DNA of 41,802 nucleotides, taken from the NCBI GenBank assembly GCA_030656075.1, contig JAUSOT010000242.1, forward strand, positions 1-41,802, given 5' to 3'. The stretch's first letter is position 1. Each line of letters starts with the position of its first letter. The DNA comes from Candidatus Cloacimonadales bacterium (GTDB lineage Bacteria > Cloacimonadota > Cloacimonadia > Cloacimonadales > TCS61). The translations under genes were made by a program, and so were the position numbers. The notes beneath the pieces are model-generated. The model worked only from the letters and a program-made list of their open reading frames with translations. It was not told where the DNA came from and searched no databases. Shown here piece by piece: positions 1 through 9,435 of this stretch.

Positions 1-1133
1 TCTACATTAAAATTTATTTTTATGTAATTAAAAGCTTTTTCTGCAACATCATTACGAAACCCATTACTATTTATTGCTTTTTTCAAAGATTCTTCAGCAG
101 CATGTAAGTTACCAACAGATATAATGGAGCCATAATCACTGTTTGGAATAAGTTCATCTATGCCTGGAGTATCTGTAGTTATACAGTAACACTTTGCAGC
201 CATTGCTTCTTTAATAACATTTGGCAATCTTTCATCTTCACTCATAAATAGAAAAACCTCTGCTTTGCGCATTTCCTTTATCACGGTTTCATGCGCAGAA
301 TGCCCTAAAAAAATTACATTGTTAACTTTCAATTCTTTCACTTGTTTTTCAACTTTATTCTTTAGTGGACCATCTCCTACCAAAACTAGAGAGATGTATG
401 GTAACTCATTTTGTACACTAGCAAAAATATTCACAACGTCTATCATGTTCTTTCCTAGAACGAATGCTCCAACTGAAACAACTCTACCCTTAATTTTCTC
501 GGGTGAGTCATCTTTAAAGTAATTTGGCATCATTCCGTGATAAACTGTTTGTATCTTAGATGGATCAATGCCGAGTTTGATTAATGTGCTAACCTCCATC
601 CGGGCAATTGTAAAAACAACATCAGCAAGATTGGCAGTAATTATACTTCCTTTAAACCGCATATGCAGATCATAAGCCACAAAACTCATAGTTAAAGTTG
701 TGTCAGGATAGATTTTTTTTACTAAATAACCCAGCATTGAAGGGTAATGAGCCCAATAAAGATGTACAACGTCAGGTCTTTTTCTTTCAAATTCATTAAA
801 TATGTTAATTACTCTTGGAGCTAAAATGCAACTCTTAATTAATTGGCCCGGTGACTGGATATGAAACCGAAAAATAAACCAGAATAATGTGAAAAAAACT
901 TTTGGCTTAAACAAACCTGTTAGAAATCCTATAAATGTCTTACATATCGAATTATGAGTATAGTCAATATCTTGAATTCCTCGTTGAACTTCAAATACTT
1001 TTTTTCTTTTATGGGAAAACCTGAGTGAATGAACACTGATATCAACTCCCAGCTTTTTTAGAGTAAGAACATCATTGTTGGCAAATATTTCTCTGGGAGC
1101 GGGAAATTGCATAGTTATAATAAAAACTTTCAT
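1..1133 (-). CDS. Glycosyltransferase, GT4 type (3' end outside window)
   Basis: This is a cytoplasmic or membrane-associated sugar transferase, probably adding one residue to the lipid-linked repeat unit of the surface polysaccharide made by this operon. I translated it from the sequence: it starts MKVFIITMQFPAPRE and stays open for 377 codons to the window edge, so the C terminus is missing. The N-terminal half contains the acceptor-domain stretch RPDVVHLYWAHYPSMLG. The C-terminal half has the GT-B donor signature VSVGAFVLGKN, then LVGDGPLKNKVE, then FMSEDERLPNVIKEAMAA, whose two glutamates match the family's E-x7-E nucleotide-sugar site. The start codon overlaps the stop of the upstream glycosyltransferase as ATGA, which indicates translational coupling and fixes the start. 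The sugar and linkage cannot be read from sequence. Confidence 0.85.
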   Translation of the reverse strand, partial: MKVFIITMQFPAPREIFANNDVLTLKKLGVDISVHSLRFSHKRKKVFEVQRGIQDIDYTHNSICKTFIGFLTGLFKPKVFFTLFWFIFRFHIQSPGQLIKSCILAPRVINIFNEFERKRPDVVHLYWAHYPSMLGYLVKKIYPDTTLTMSFVAYDLHMRFKGSIITANLADVVFTIARMEVSTLIKLGIDPSKIQTVYHGMMPNYFKDDSPEKIKGRVVSVGAFVLGKNMIDVVNIFASVQNELPYISLVLVGDGPLKNKVEKQVKELKVNNVIFLGHSAHETVIKEMRKAEVFLFMSEDERLPNVIKEAMAAKCYCITTDTPGIDELIPNSDYGSIISVGNLHAAEESLKKAINSNGFRNDVAEKAFNYIKINFNV

Positions 1134-2218
1134 TGTTTCTCCGATTGAATCAGATTTTCCATGAAATTCATTCTATTTTTCTCAATTAATTTTGAATCTA
1201 TATATTTTTTTGATTCTTCATGAGTAACAATAACATCTTTCATACGATTACAAAAGTCAATAATTCTGTTCTTATTATAAAGTAAATTAGATTCCTCATT
1301 AGGAATTTCTAAAATCCATTTGGGAATAGAATTTATAAAAGCTGTATCCCGGTATCCAATAATACTCGGTAAACCGTAAGCTAAATATTCTCTTAGTTTC
1401 AGACTACTTGCTTCATTCATATTTATTTTATGCAATGATAGCGTAGAAATTCCTATATCACATTTTTCAATAATCTTTTCATAATCCTTTCGTAGTAAAT
1501 ATCCATAGAACTTAACATTTTTTAGGTTAGGATAGTTTGTGTCTTCTGAGCCAATTATATGAAAAAATAACTCATTCTCAGTTTCTTTCGCAAGTTCAAT
1601 TATCTTTTCAATTCCATGCCACGGATAATCAGATGTTCCCATAAATACGAGATTCGGTATTTTGTTATTTGACTTCTTCAGAATTTTAAAATTCTTTAGA
1701 ATTAAATTGTTAGGAATAACTAATGATGGTTTTTTGTATTTGTTCATGTAGTGTTTTGAAAGCAGCTCATCGGTTACCGAAATTATCCCTTTAGCATATT
1801 TGAATATAATCCATCTTGTTAGGAGATGATAAATTAAGCGAATCTTTTCCCTAATACTTTTAGACGCCTGTAATTTGAATTCGACGATGTCGTTAGTGTT
1901 AATTTCAACAATCACGTTAAAACTTTTTAAAATCGATAAATGAAATGGTTTAAATACTTCAAACCTAAGATAAACTATATCCGGTTTGAAATCAGTTAGA
2001 TCTTTTCTGAAACTTTTCGGAAGAATAAATATTTTTTCCCTCTGATAAATACTAGAGTTAAAGTAATTCTCTGTTCGGTGTGTTCCCTCGTTCACAAGTA
2101 TTGAAAATATCTTAACATTATGTCCAAAACTTTTCCAAGTATCTGTTTGGGATTTTATCTTTTTATTCACTCCATTTTCTTCAAAAGGATCTGCAGAAAG
2201 TATATATGCTATTTTCAT
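1130..2218 (-). CDS. Glycosyltransferase, GT4-like
   Basis: Predicted GT-B fold glycosyltransferase of 362 residues in the polysaccharide operon. The N terminus MKIAYILSADPFEENGVNKKI is the usual first beta strand plus glycine-containing loop. The donor-binding half begins near residue 190 (NLVFMGTSDYPWHGIEKIIELA) and continues with FHIIGSED and EKCDIGISTLSLHKINMNEASSLKLREYLAYGLPSII. In that last stretch the family's glutamate site is present but the usual E-x7-E spacing is altered (NEASSLKLREYLA). There is no signal peptide or membrane segment. It overlaps the genes on both sides by 4 bases, so it is co-translated with them. The family assignment is solid; the sugar is unknown. Confidence 0.85.
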   Translation of the reverse strand: MKIAYILSADPFEENGVNKKIKSQTDTWKSFGHNVKIFSILVNEGTHRTENYFNSSIYQREKIFILPKSFRKDLTDFKPDIVYLRFEVFKPFHLSILKSFNVIVEINTNDIVEFKLQASKSIREKIRLIYHLLTRWIIFKYAKGIISVTDELLSKHYMNKYKKPSLVIPNNLILKNFKILKKSNNKIPNLVFMGTSDYPWHGIEKIIELAKETENELFFHIIGSEDTNYPNLKNVKFYGYLLRKDYEKIIEKCDIGISTLSLHKINMNEASSLKLREYLAYGLPSIIGYRDTAFINSIPKWILEIPNEESNLLYNKNRIIDFCNRMKDVIVTHEESKKYIDSKLIEKNRMNFMENLIQSEKQ

Positions 2219-3435
2219 TTCTTTTTTACCTTTTTATTATATAAATTATTCTCTGTGGATTTAATAGAAGTTTTGTAAACACATATAATTTTTTTAGTCA
2301 CATTAGAATATTTATTTTGGATGTTTTGTAATGCGTTCTTACTCATCTTTTTTAAAGTTTCTTCATTTGAAAATAGATAATTAACCGTTTCCGATATAGC
2401 GTTTGAGTTTTTAATTGGGACAAATAATCCATCAATACTATCTGATATGATTTGTGATGGTCCTGATGTAGAGGTCGCAATTACTGGCAGCCCACAAGCC
2501 AAAGCCTCAAGTAAAACTACTCCAAAAGTTTCATTTACAGATGGTAACACAAAAATATCTGCAATATTATACCAAATAGCTAATTCTTCATGCTTTAATC
2601 TATCCATAATTCTTACATGCTTTTTTAAATTCAGTTGTTCACAAGTTTTAATATATTTTTTCTTTAACTCACCTCCACCAATAAGCAATAATAAGATGTC
2701 CTTATGCTTGTCAATTATTGCAGGAAGTGCTTGAAGAATGTATTTATGTCCTTTAACTTCAACAAAATTTCCAACCGAAATGATTATTTTTTTATTATTC
2801 GGAATTCTTAATTCCTTTCTACATAAAAGTTTATCTTGCGGAAAGAAAATATCAGATCGATAATCATTGGGTATTATCTGAATTTTTGCGTTTGGGCAAA
2901 AAGTACTTACATCTTCAGCAAACTTATTTGATACACATATTATGCTGTTTGCGTTCTGCAATACTTCTCTAACCATGCTAATTTCTTTATTACAATACGG
3001 CTTTATATTCCTGAGTTTGGAAACATGAGATATGCATTTATAGAAATCAGCACCATGTGTGGTAACAATATATGGAACATTGCGCAGTTTTGAAAGTTTA
3101 TATGCGACATAACCACTCGGTAATAAAGTATGAGCGTGTATTATATCAAATTCTTTATTCTTATAGAGATTGCGTATTTGTGAATATAATATTTTCGGAT
3201 AGATGCATTTCAAGATATCTTTGGGCAAGCCAGGATAAAATATTTTATCGCGACCAGGCACTATTTGCGATAATTCAGATTCACGATATAGTTTCCTATC
3301 TCTTCTAGTCCTCAAATAAAGATAAAAATTGTAATGAAAATTAGAAAAACCAATAATCTCCTTTTTTGATAATAAGCTTATTATCTGATCATGGATAAAT
3401 GGTGCAAATAAACTTGATAGAAATAAAATTCTCAT
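2215..3435 (-). CDS. Glycosyltransferase, GT4 family
   Basis: A 406-residue retaining-type GT-B glycosyltransferase. The acceptor domain contains DIIHAHTLLPSGYVAYKLS and YIVTTHGADFYK, typical of GT4. The donor domain starts near residue 215 with KKIIISVGNFVEVKGHKYILQALP, followed by LLLIGGGELKKKY and VLPSVNETFGVVLLEALACGLPVIATSTSG, a clean E-x7-E motif. It is the most canonical of the four transferases here. A 14-base gap separates it from the upstream gene and a 4-base overlap joins it to the downstream one, so all belong to one transcript. It most likely adds an internal sugar of the O-antigen or capsule repeat unit at the cytoplasmic face. Confidence 0.9.
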   Translation of the reverse strand: MRILFLSSLFAPFIHDQIISLLSKKEIIGFSNFHYNFYLYLRTRRDRKLYRESELSQIVPGRDKIFYPGLPKDILKCIYPKILYSQIRNLYKNKEFDIIHAHTLLPSGYVAYKLSKLRNVPYIVTTHGADFYKCISHVSKLRNIKPYCNKEISMVREVLQNANSIICVSNKFAEDVSTFCPNAKIQIIPNDYRSDIFFPQDKLLCRKELRIPNNKKIIISVGNFVEVKGHKYILQALPAIIDKHKDILLLLIGGGELKKKYIKTCEQLNLKKHVRIMDRLKHEELAIWYNIADIFVLPSVNETFGVVLLEALACGLPVIATSTSGPSQIISDSIDGLFVPIKNSNAISETVNYLFSNEETLKKMSKNALQNIQNKYSNVTKKIICVYKTSIKSTENNLYNKKVKKK

Positions 3436-3449
3436 ATTCTTTAAACGTG

Positions 3450-4619
3450 TTATTTTCTATTAATTAGCATAATTATTTTTTCATACAAAATTTCGGTTTG
3501 ATGCTGCCTTGAATATTGGAATAAATCTTGTTTTTGGATAACATTCAAATCATCAGAACACATTAATTCTTGAATAGCTGAAATTAAATCAAATGAATTT
3601 TGGATTAAAAATGTATTTTTAAAATTAGACAATAAATTCCAGATTTCACTTGAAGGAGTCATAAAAGCTAGAACAGGTTTATTAAGATAAAGGTAGTCAA
3701 AGATTTTTGTACCCAACGCATATTCTGACCTATTATTTAAGATAAGATAGTCCATATTACTTAAATACATTATACCTTCAGTGTAGTTTTTATATCCAAC
3801 AAAAACAAAATTCTTTGATAATTTGTTTAATTCTACATAATTAACGAAATCCTCTTCATAATGACCAATATGATGAATTTTAATTTCTATTTCTGAATTC
3901 CTTATAGATTTAATTAAAATATCAATATGATTAAGATCGTAATAAGAAAATTTTCCAAAGATACCAATATTTATCGGATCGCGTTTTATTGTAGAACTGC
4001 TGATAATTTCTGGTAACTCTAAATCATTATATCCATTCATAATAGTAACAAAATTCATGCACATAGGATTATTAAACTCTTGTTTGAATAATTCAGTTGT
4101 TTTAGGAGTAACACAGATCACCATACTCGCATTTTTGATTGATACCCTTTCAAAATATTTCTCGAAATTGGATAATAAATTTCCCTTCCAATTCAACTTA
4201 ACTTTTTTCCCAATAATCCATAAATCCCTAAAATCTAGAATATATGGAATCTTGTATTTGAATCGACTATAGATGCCAAGCGGGAAATAGAAAAACGGAC
4301 CTCCACTAAAATATAAAACATCAAAATCCTCTTTTTCAAGTAAGCTACATAAAGTTTTTTTGTATCTAAAGAATCGATAAATTGACTGCCTGAATGTTTT
4401 GTATTTGTTAAGTTTTTTAACTTCGATAACTCTAATTCTTGCATCTAATTTCAAGTTTTTATCAATTTGATTGTCATAGCTTTCATCTTCAACTTTTAAA
4501 ACTGTTACTTCTATACCTTTGTCCGCCAAATAATTTGCTATATATGACATTCGCTTTGCACCGACCAGCTTGCATGGATACATGTAAAAAGAAATAATAA
4601 GAATATTATTCTTTTTCAT
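3450..4619 (-). CDS. Glycosyltransferase, GT4-like
   Basis: A 389-residue GT-B type transferase, first of the glycosyltransferase block after the flippase. It opens NNILIISFYMYPCKLVGAKRMSYIANYLA, the GT4 substrate-loop pattern in which sugar chains are built by proteins that start with a G-x-x-R-like loop. The stretch IPYILDFRDLWI near residue 125 is characteristic of WbuB-like transferases. The donor half (PINIGIFGKFSYYDLNHIDILIKSI, then VFVGYKNYTEGIMYLSNMDYLILNN, then LGTKIFDYLYLNKPVLAF) keeps the fold but has lysine/threonine where the usual second glutamate helix starts. Its first 14 bases overlap the flippase gene, so the two are coupled. Confidence 0.83.
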   Translation of the reverse strand: MKKNNILIISFYMYPCKLVGAKRMSYIANYLADKGIEVTVLKVEDESYDNQIDKNLKLDARIRVIEVKKLNKYKTFRQSIYRFFRYKKTLCSLLEKEDFDVLYFSGGPFFYFPLGIYSRFKYKIPYILDFRDLWIIGKKVKLNWKGNLLSNFEKYFERVSIKNASMVICVTPKTTELFKQEFNNPMCMNFVTIMNGYNDLELPEIISSSTIKRDPINIGIFGKFSYYDLNHIDILIKSIRNSEIEIKIHHIGHYEEDFVNYVELNKLSKNFVFVGYKNYTEGIMYLSNMDYLILNNRSEYALGTKIFDYLYLNKPVLAFMTPSSEIWNLLSNFKNTFLIQNSFDLISAIQELMCSDDLNVIQKQDLFQYSRQHQTEILYEKIIMLINRK

Positions 4620-6087
4620 TACTCTTTATACCCGATAAAATGGTAACCAAATGAAGATTGGCTGGCATAGATTTTTTAAAAATAATTTGTGAAAATAAAA
4701 AATATGCGCTGACAAAAAGTAACAACCCCCCAGCCAAAACTAATATTTTGTTAACCAATAAAATTTTCACTATGTTTGCACATAAGGCAGCTAATATTGA
4801 TAAACTTAAAATCAAAAACATTTTATTCCATGGCCAAATTTCTTTAATTTTAATATTAATAATTTTAGAAATCTCCTTTAGTTGCAAAAAAGAAATTAAA
4901 AAGGCTGAAAAAACTGTAGCAGTTGCTGCTCCAATGAATCCAAAGATTTTGATAAACAGCAAATTAAGCGCAACATTAACTACTAATGTTATAAGAGTAT
5001 ATTGGAGGATTTTTTTTGATTTTCCTAAGGCTAATAAAATATGACCAAAAAAAGTAACTTTTACTAATAATTTTAAAAGATATATTTGAAATATGATCGA
5101 ACTATCTTCGTACTTATTGGAATATAACACGACTATTGTTTCATGGGCAAAGAATAAGAAAAAAATCGCCACAGGGAAAATAATATAACTCAACTTAATT
5201 ATTGAATTTCTCCATTTCTGCATAAAAAGATCCATTCTCATACTTTTCTTTTGAGTAACTAAATAGGGAGTTATCACAGCCATAGCAGATATGGTTATCA
5301 TGTTTATGAAAGGAAGTTCCAATGCGCCAACAGAATAAACAGCATATTCTTCTACAGAAAAAAAGGAAGAAACCATTATCTGATCTATCTTGACAATAGC
5401 AACTCCTATAATTGTTGCTAAACCAATTGGAGTAGAAAATTGTAATTGGTTTAAAAATTCTGAAAATGATAAGGAAAAATGAACTTTATAATATGATTTA
5501 TAAAGGAGTATCATTATTAAAATAAATTGCAGAAATGCAGCTAATAATAATAGTAAAAGAAGTGATGATAATGAATATTTGAGTAATACACTCACAACGA
5601 CAAGGGTTAATTGTATTAACCCCAGGATAGGACTTAATACGCCAGCTAACTTCACTTTATTGATGCAGATAAAAATATTGGAATAACTCATCGAAGGCAG
5701 AATGAACAAGGGATATAAAGAGAATAATCTTAATGATCGGATTAATTCGGGATTATCAAAAATATTTGCGATCTGACCGGAACCAAACCATAATGCTGAA
5801 CTTGCTAATACTCCCAAAAACAGTTGAAAGAGGATGGTTTGCAATAAAAATGATTTTTGTTTATCCTTACTATAGAATGGAAGAAAATAATTTATACTAT
5901 TGGGGATTCCAAAATTTAAAGCTGTTATTAACAAACCTGAAATTAAAAAAACCTGTCGATAAGTACCATAATCGTTTTGAGTTAAATATCTTGAAAGAAG
6001 AATTGTAGATCCAAGCAGAACAATTCTTTCTAATGACCGCCCTAAAGTAACTACAACAGTTTTTAAAGTAGATGAACAATCCTTCAT
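4606..6087 (-). CDS. Wzx-type oligosaccharide flippase
   Basis: A 493-residue integral membrane protein of the MATE/MVF (polysaccharide biosynthesis protein) superfamily that would flip lipid-linked repeat units across the inner membrane. It shows the family pattern of about 12 to 14 hydrophobic helices, the N-terminal signature ILLSRYLTQNDYGTYRQVF, and the early loop FGIPNSINYFLPFY seen in Wzx-like proteins. Helices are short on charge and high in Leu/Ile. Length matches the family. It lies between the ligase/polymerase and the glycosyltransferases, as in Wzx/Wzy-type clusters, which supports the O-antigen or capsule role. The initiating phospho-sugar transferase and the outer-membrane export parts are not in the window. 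Confidence 0.9.
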   Translation of the reverse strand: MKDCSSTLKTVVVTLGRSLERIVLLGSTILLSRYLTQNDYGTYRQVFLISGLLITALNFGIPNSINYFLPFYSKDKQKSFLLQTILFQLFLGVLASSALWFGSGQIANIFDNPELIRSLRLFSLYPLFILPSMSYSNIFICINKVKLAGVLSPILGLIQLTLVVVSVLLKYSLSSLLLLLLLAAFLQFILIMILLYKSYYKVHFSLSFSEFLNQLQFSTPIGLATIIGVAIVKIDQIMVSSFFSVEEYAVYSVGALELPFINMITISAMAVITPYLVTQKKSMRMDLFMQKWRNSIIKLSYIIFPVAIFFLFFAHETIVVLYSNKYEDSSIIFQIYLLKLLVKVTFFGHILLALGKSKKILQYTLITLVVNVALNLLFIKIFGFIGAATATVFSAFLISFLQLKEISKIINIKIKEIWPWNKMFLILSLSILAALCANIVKILLVNKILVLAGGLLLFVSAYFLFSQIIFKKSMPANLHLVTILSGIKSNEKE

Positions 6088-6090
6088 GAA

Positions 6091-6201
6091 TTATTTAACA
6101 TTGAGCATATTTTGCACTAATACTAGAATAGAACATAATATTAAAACCAATGCTCCTCCAAGGGATTGCGTGAACAGAAAAAACAAAGATGATAAAGAAA
6201 T
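6091..6201 (-). other. Possible remnant of a membrane-protein C terminus
   Basis: The 144-base gap between ligase and flippase contains a 36-codon open stretch after an in-frame stop. It encodes a strongly hydrophobic helix (LGGALVLILCSILVLVQNML) followed by a stop two codons before the flippase ATG. It has no good start codon or ribosome site. It reads like the last helix of a lost polymerase or transporter, but chance hydrophobicity in AT-rich DNA is a fair alternative. Confidence 0.22.
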
Positions 6202-6231
6202 TTATAATATTCATACGTTTATAAGTTAACC

Positions 6232-7491
6232 CTAATTTGCTCTACTACTAATTGAGTATAATGAGTAAATATATGATAAAACAACCCAGTGGCAGTGATA
6301 TTGTAGAATAGAGCTTGGCATAGCACTTGCTGGAATAAAAAAAAGCAAAGAGATACCTGCAGAATAAAGCAAATATTTATTTCTGTTATCAACTTTTCTT
6401 GCTCTTATAAGCAATTTAATTGATATTACCAATATCGAAATCGCAAAAAATAGAGTCAGAAAGAAGCCATTCGTAGCTACTAATTCAAATATAAAATTAT
6501 GGGCATCTTTAATACCACTAGTTGTAATAGTTCTTTCATAATTCATGTTCTCAACGAAATTTCCGCTTCCTATTCCAAACAAATATGAATCAAAACACAT
6601 TTCTATTGCATGATGAATAAGAATAATCCGTGTTTCCATTGATTCCAATCTATAACTTTCATCTTCTTTAGATAACGATAGAATCTCATCTATAGACTTT
6701 GCTTTTATCAAATTAACTTCATTTGGAAACTTAGCATTTATGAAAAAAAATATAAAAAACAATATAAATATTATGAAGATCTTCTTTTTCATTTTCTGAA
6801 AAAAAATGAAATAAATAAAAAGTTCGACTAACATAATCATTATTGCAATTCTTGCTCCTTGCAACATGAATATTACTAAAATGATAAATAAGAGCAACGA
6901 TGAAATAATATACATAAATCTATAATTAAAATACTTATCACTGAATATTATAAAAGGCAATAATAATGTAATAATCCAGGCAAAATTGTTTTGATTAAAA
7001 AAAGGACCTGTCGGAATAAAAGAAATCACATTCCTTTGTGTGAAACTAGATGTAGGTAAATGATTCCATGTAATGATCTCCCAAAACGCAATAATAGTAT
7101 ATATAAGTAATATTATATAGAAAAAAATCATAAACTTGGAACTTTGTTTATAATTATCACATGATTCCATTATGATAAAAAAAATTATAAAATTAACTAA
7201 ATATCTGAAAGTAGTTATAATAACAAAATCTTTATTCAAAGCCCAAAAATATGTTATCAAACTATAAATTATCCAAAATATTAAAAAAAAATATGCTGAT
7301 TTGTGATTATTATCAAGATTTATTCTCCCTTGACTAAATAGATATAGCAAAAGTAATAAAAAAAGTGTGTAAAGCAATTGCATTTTATATGAAAGAAGAA
7401 AATGAATATTTGGGAAAAAATAGCTTATTAATGTTACAAAGAAAACAAAATAATATAAGTATTTAAATTTAAACTTCAAACTCATAATCAT
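6232..7491 (-). CDS. O-antigen ligase / Wzy-like polymerase membrane protein
   Basis: A 419-residue protein with about 11 to 12 hydrophobic segments that would polymerise or ligate lipid-linked oligosaccharide on the periplasmic side. The diagnostic region is near residues 300 to 345: a large periplasmic loop with YLFGIGSGNFVENM and then DAHNFIFELVATNGFF. This is the Wzy_C/O-antigen ligase family pattern in which a loop histidine is functionally important. Between residues 245 and 270 a charged loop (FPNEVNLIKAKSIDEILSLSKEDESYRLESMETR) carries further arginines. It lies 3 bases after the chain-length determinant, so both are in one transcript. Sequence alone does not separate a Wzy polymerase from a WaaL ligase; position beside Wzx and Wzz favours a polymerase. 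Confidence 0.82.
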   Translation of the reverse strand: MIMSLKFKFKYLYYFVFFVTLISYFFPNIHFLLSYKMQLLYTLFLLLLLYLFSQGRINLDNNHKSAYFFLIFWIIYSLITYFWALNKDFVIITTFRYLVNFIIFFIIMESCDNYKQSSKFMIFFYIILLIYTIIAFWEIITWNHLPTSSFTQRNVISFIPTGPFFNQNNFAWIITLLLPFIIFSDKYFNYRFMYIISSLLLFIILVIFMLQGARIAIMIMLVELFIYFIFFQKMKKKIFIIFILFFIFFFINAKFPNEVNLIKAKSIDEILSLSKEDESYRLESMETRIILIHHAIEMCFDSYLFGIGSGNFVENMNYERTITTSGIKDAHNFIFELVATNGFFLTLFFAISILVISIKLLIRARKVDNRNKYLLYSAGISLLFFIPASAMPSSILQYHCHWVVLSYIYSLYSISSRAN

Positions 7492-7494
7492 TTG

Positions 7495-8664
7495 CTAATA
7501 TTTTTTAAAAAGTAGGGATCTTAAGTGGTCAGCTTTTTTCAATTGATTTTCCGTTAGTGATGATTTGATGATTACTATAAGAGATGAAAATAGCATACCT
7601 ATTATTATGGCGATCAAACACATTTTTGCTCGTTTTGGACTTGTTCTGAATCCTGCAGGATATGCTTTATCAATTATTTCAATTGAAGGGAGATTTCTAA
7701 TTTCCTCTATCTTTGCCGCTTCATATTCAGGTACTAAAAATTCATATACCTTTTCTTTGATTTTACTCTGCATTTCAATTTTTGCGTACTCAATACTCAT
7801 TTCTGAAATATCATCTAACGACATTTGGTAAGCAGGATTCAAAATATTACTACTTTGCTCTATAGATTCAATTTTCCTCTCTATAATACCTTTTCTATCT
7901 AACAAATCTTTTGCTATTTGAGGATTTTTGTTAGAGCTAAATTCATGAAATTCCAACTGTATTTCAATTTTTGTTTTTTCAGAAATAAGTTCTGTATATA
8001 ATTGAATGACAGACTTAGTTTGCTCCTCAATATGAATAATGTTATTCTCGTTTTGGAAAGTATTTAATTTTACCATCAGAGAATCGATTTCCATTTCAAT
8101 TTCTTGAACCCTTTTCTCAATAAATTCTCTATTTCTTCTACTTTTGTTTATCCTTATTTTGCGATTTACAAAATCTACCTCATCTATATAATAATTTGCA
8201 ATATCTGCTGATAGTTTTTTATTATTTGTCTTGATGCTAATACTGATTGTGCCTGATTCATCATTTAAATAAATAGAAACAATATCTTTTAAGTAAATTA
8301 AGGCTGTATCAATCGATTTCAAAGAATCAGTTTCTTTAATTTTAAAATATTCGATTAAGTTAAATTTATTAATAACATTTTCTGAAAAATATCTTGAATG
8401 CATAATCGTTATTAATTCAATGCAGTTCTCTTGTCCTCCCCCTAAAATGGAAGAACCTATCCCTCCTAAAATGGATGATAGTTGAATATTTTTTGATTCA
8501 CTTTGATAAGGCAATATTGTAGCAGTAGAAGTCCAAATTTCTGGTGTAACCAAACTAAAAACCACCGCTGCAATACTAACAATAAAAGTAGTCCAGAATA
8601 TAAATTTCTTATGCTTTGCTAAAATTATCAAAATGTCCAATATATCTATTTCTTTTGTTTTCAT
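7495..8664 (-). CDS. Polysaccharide chain-length determinant (Wzz/PCP family)
   Basis: A 389-residue polysaccharide co-polymerase that sits in the inner membrane and controls chain length. Features in order: cytoplasmic N terminus with EIDILDILIILAKHKKFIFW, first membrane helix at about 20-42, the Wzz signature around EIWTSTATILPYQ, a long periplasmic coiled coil (about 170-310, with the FIEKRVQEIEMEIDSLMVKLNTFQ heptads), then the proline-rich pre-membrane motif IDKAYPAGFRTSPKRA and a second helix at about 345-367. No tyrosine kinase domain follows, so it is a kinase-less type. Its ATG is one base after the exonuclease III stop, and the ribosome site GGAG lies inside that gene's last codons. 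Confidence 0.88.
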   Translation of the reverse strand: MKTKEIDILDILIILAKHKKFIFWTTFIVSIAAVVFSLVTPEIWTSTATILPYQSESKNIQLSSILGGIGSSILGGGQENCIELITIMHSRYFSENVINKFNLIEYFKIKETDSLKSIDTALIYLKDIVSIYLNDESGTISISIKTNNKKLSADIANYYIDEVDFVNRKIRINKSRRNREFIEKRVQEIEMEIDSLMVKLNTFQNENNIIHIEEQTKSVIQLYTELISEKTKIEIQLEFHEFSSNKNPQIAKDLLDRKGIIERKIESIEQSSNILNPAYQMSLDDISEMSIEYAKIEMQSKIKEKVYEFLVPEYEAAKIEEIRNLPSIEIIDKAYPAGFRTSPKRAKMCLIAIIIGMLFSSLIVIIKSSLTENQLKKADHLRSLLFKKY

Positions 8665-8665
8665 A

Positions 8666-9427
8666 TTATTTTATCTCCACGCCAACAGGGCAATGATCAC
8701 TTCCCATGATTTCCTGCCGAATGAAGGCATTTTTAATATTTTTCATATTTTCTTTGTTTGTAAAAAAATAATCGATGCGCCAGCCTACATTTCTTTCGCG
8801 CGCACCGAAACGATATGTCCACCAGGAATATTGGTTCGGTTCTTGATTGAATTCACGGAATGTATCGATCCAGTCATGATCAATAATTTTATCTAACCAA
8901 ACTCGTTCGATTGGCAGAAAACCTGATGTTGTTTCGTTTTGCTTAGGATTGGCCAGATCGATTGCTTTGTGAGCAGTATTGTAATCACCGCATACGATCA
9001 GATTCTTACCTGTGGCTGTGATGGACTGCATCAAATCAAACATACGATCATAATATCCAAGCTTGTATTTGAGTCTTTCCTCACTCATTTGACCATTGGG
9101 AAAATAACAATTGATCAATGTGAAATCCTCAAATTCTGCAATGAGCAGCCTTCCTTCTTTATCAAAATCTGGATCACTAATCGAGTATTCAACTTTTTTC
9201 GGTTCAATTTTTGTGAAAAGAGCAACTCCGGAATAGCCTTTTTTTTCCGCGAAATTCCAATATTTATAGTAACCTTCTAATTCATTGATCTCTTCCGGAA
9301 TCTGTTCTTCCTGTAATTTCGTTTCCTGAATGCAGAGAATATCCGGCTTTTCCGTCTCGATGAATTCCAGGAAACCTTTCTTCAATGCAGCACGAAGACC
9401 ATTAACATTCCAACTTAAAATCTTCAT
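8666..9427 (-). CDS. xth: Exodeoxyribonuclease III (AP endonuclease)
   Basis: A 253-residue Mg-dependent nuclease of the EEP/ExoIII superfamily that cuts DNA at abasic sites during base excision repair in the cytoplasm. Family motifs are complete: MKILSWNVNGLRAA at the start with the metal-binding Asn, LCIQETK with the metal-ligand Glu35, NCYFPNG, VCGDYNTAHKAIDL with the catalytic Asp-x-Asn, and GSDHCPVGVEI with the closing Asp-His pair. A longer frame exists upstream, but its extra residues MPKSWSIKEL overlap the nth gene, while the chosen ATG starts exactly at the conserved MKILSWN. The gene lies 8 bases after nth, its functional partner in base excision repair. Confidence 0.95.
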   Translation of the reverse strand: MKILSWNVNGLRAALKKGFLEFIETEKPDILCIQETKLQEEQIPEEINELEGYYKYWNFAEKKGYSGVALFTKIEPKKVEYSISDPDFDKEGRLLIAEFEDFTLINCYFPNGQMSEERLKYKLGYYDRMFDLMQSITATGKNLIVCGDYNTAHKAIDLANPKQNETTSGFLPIERVWLDKIIDHDWIDTFREFNQEPNQYSWWTYRFGARERNVGWRIDYFFTNKENMKNIKNAFIRQEIMGSDHCPVGVEIK

Positions 9428-9435
9428 TAACTCTT

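Noticed and set aside
4658-5044. A 128-codon plus-strand frame antisense to the flippase
   Set aside because: The flippase on the minus strand has clear family features over its whole length, so this frame is a shadow.
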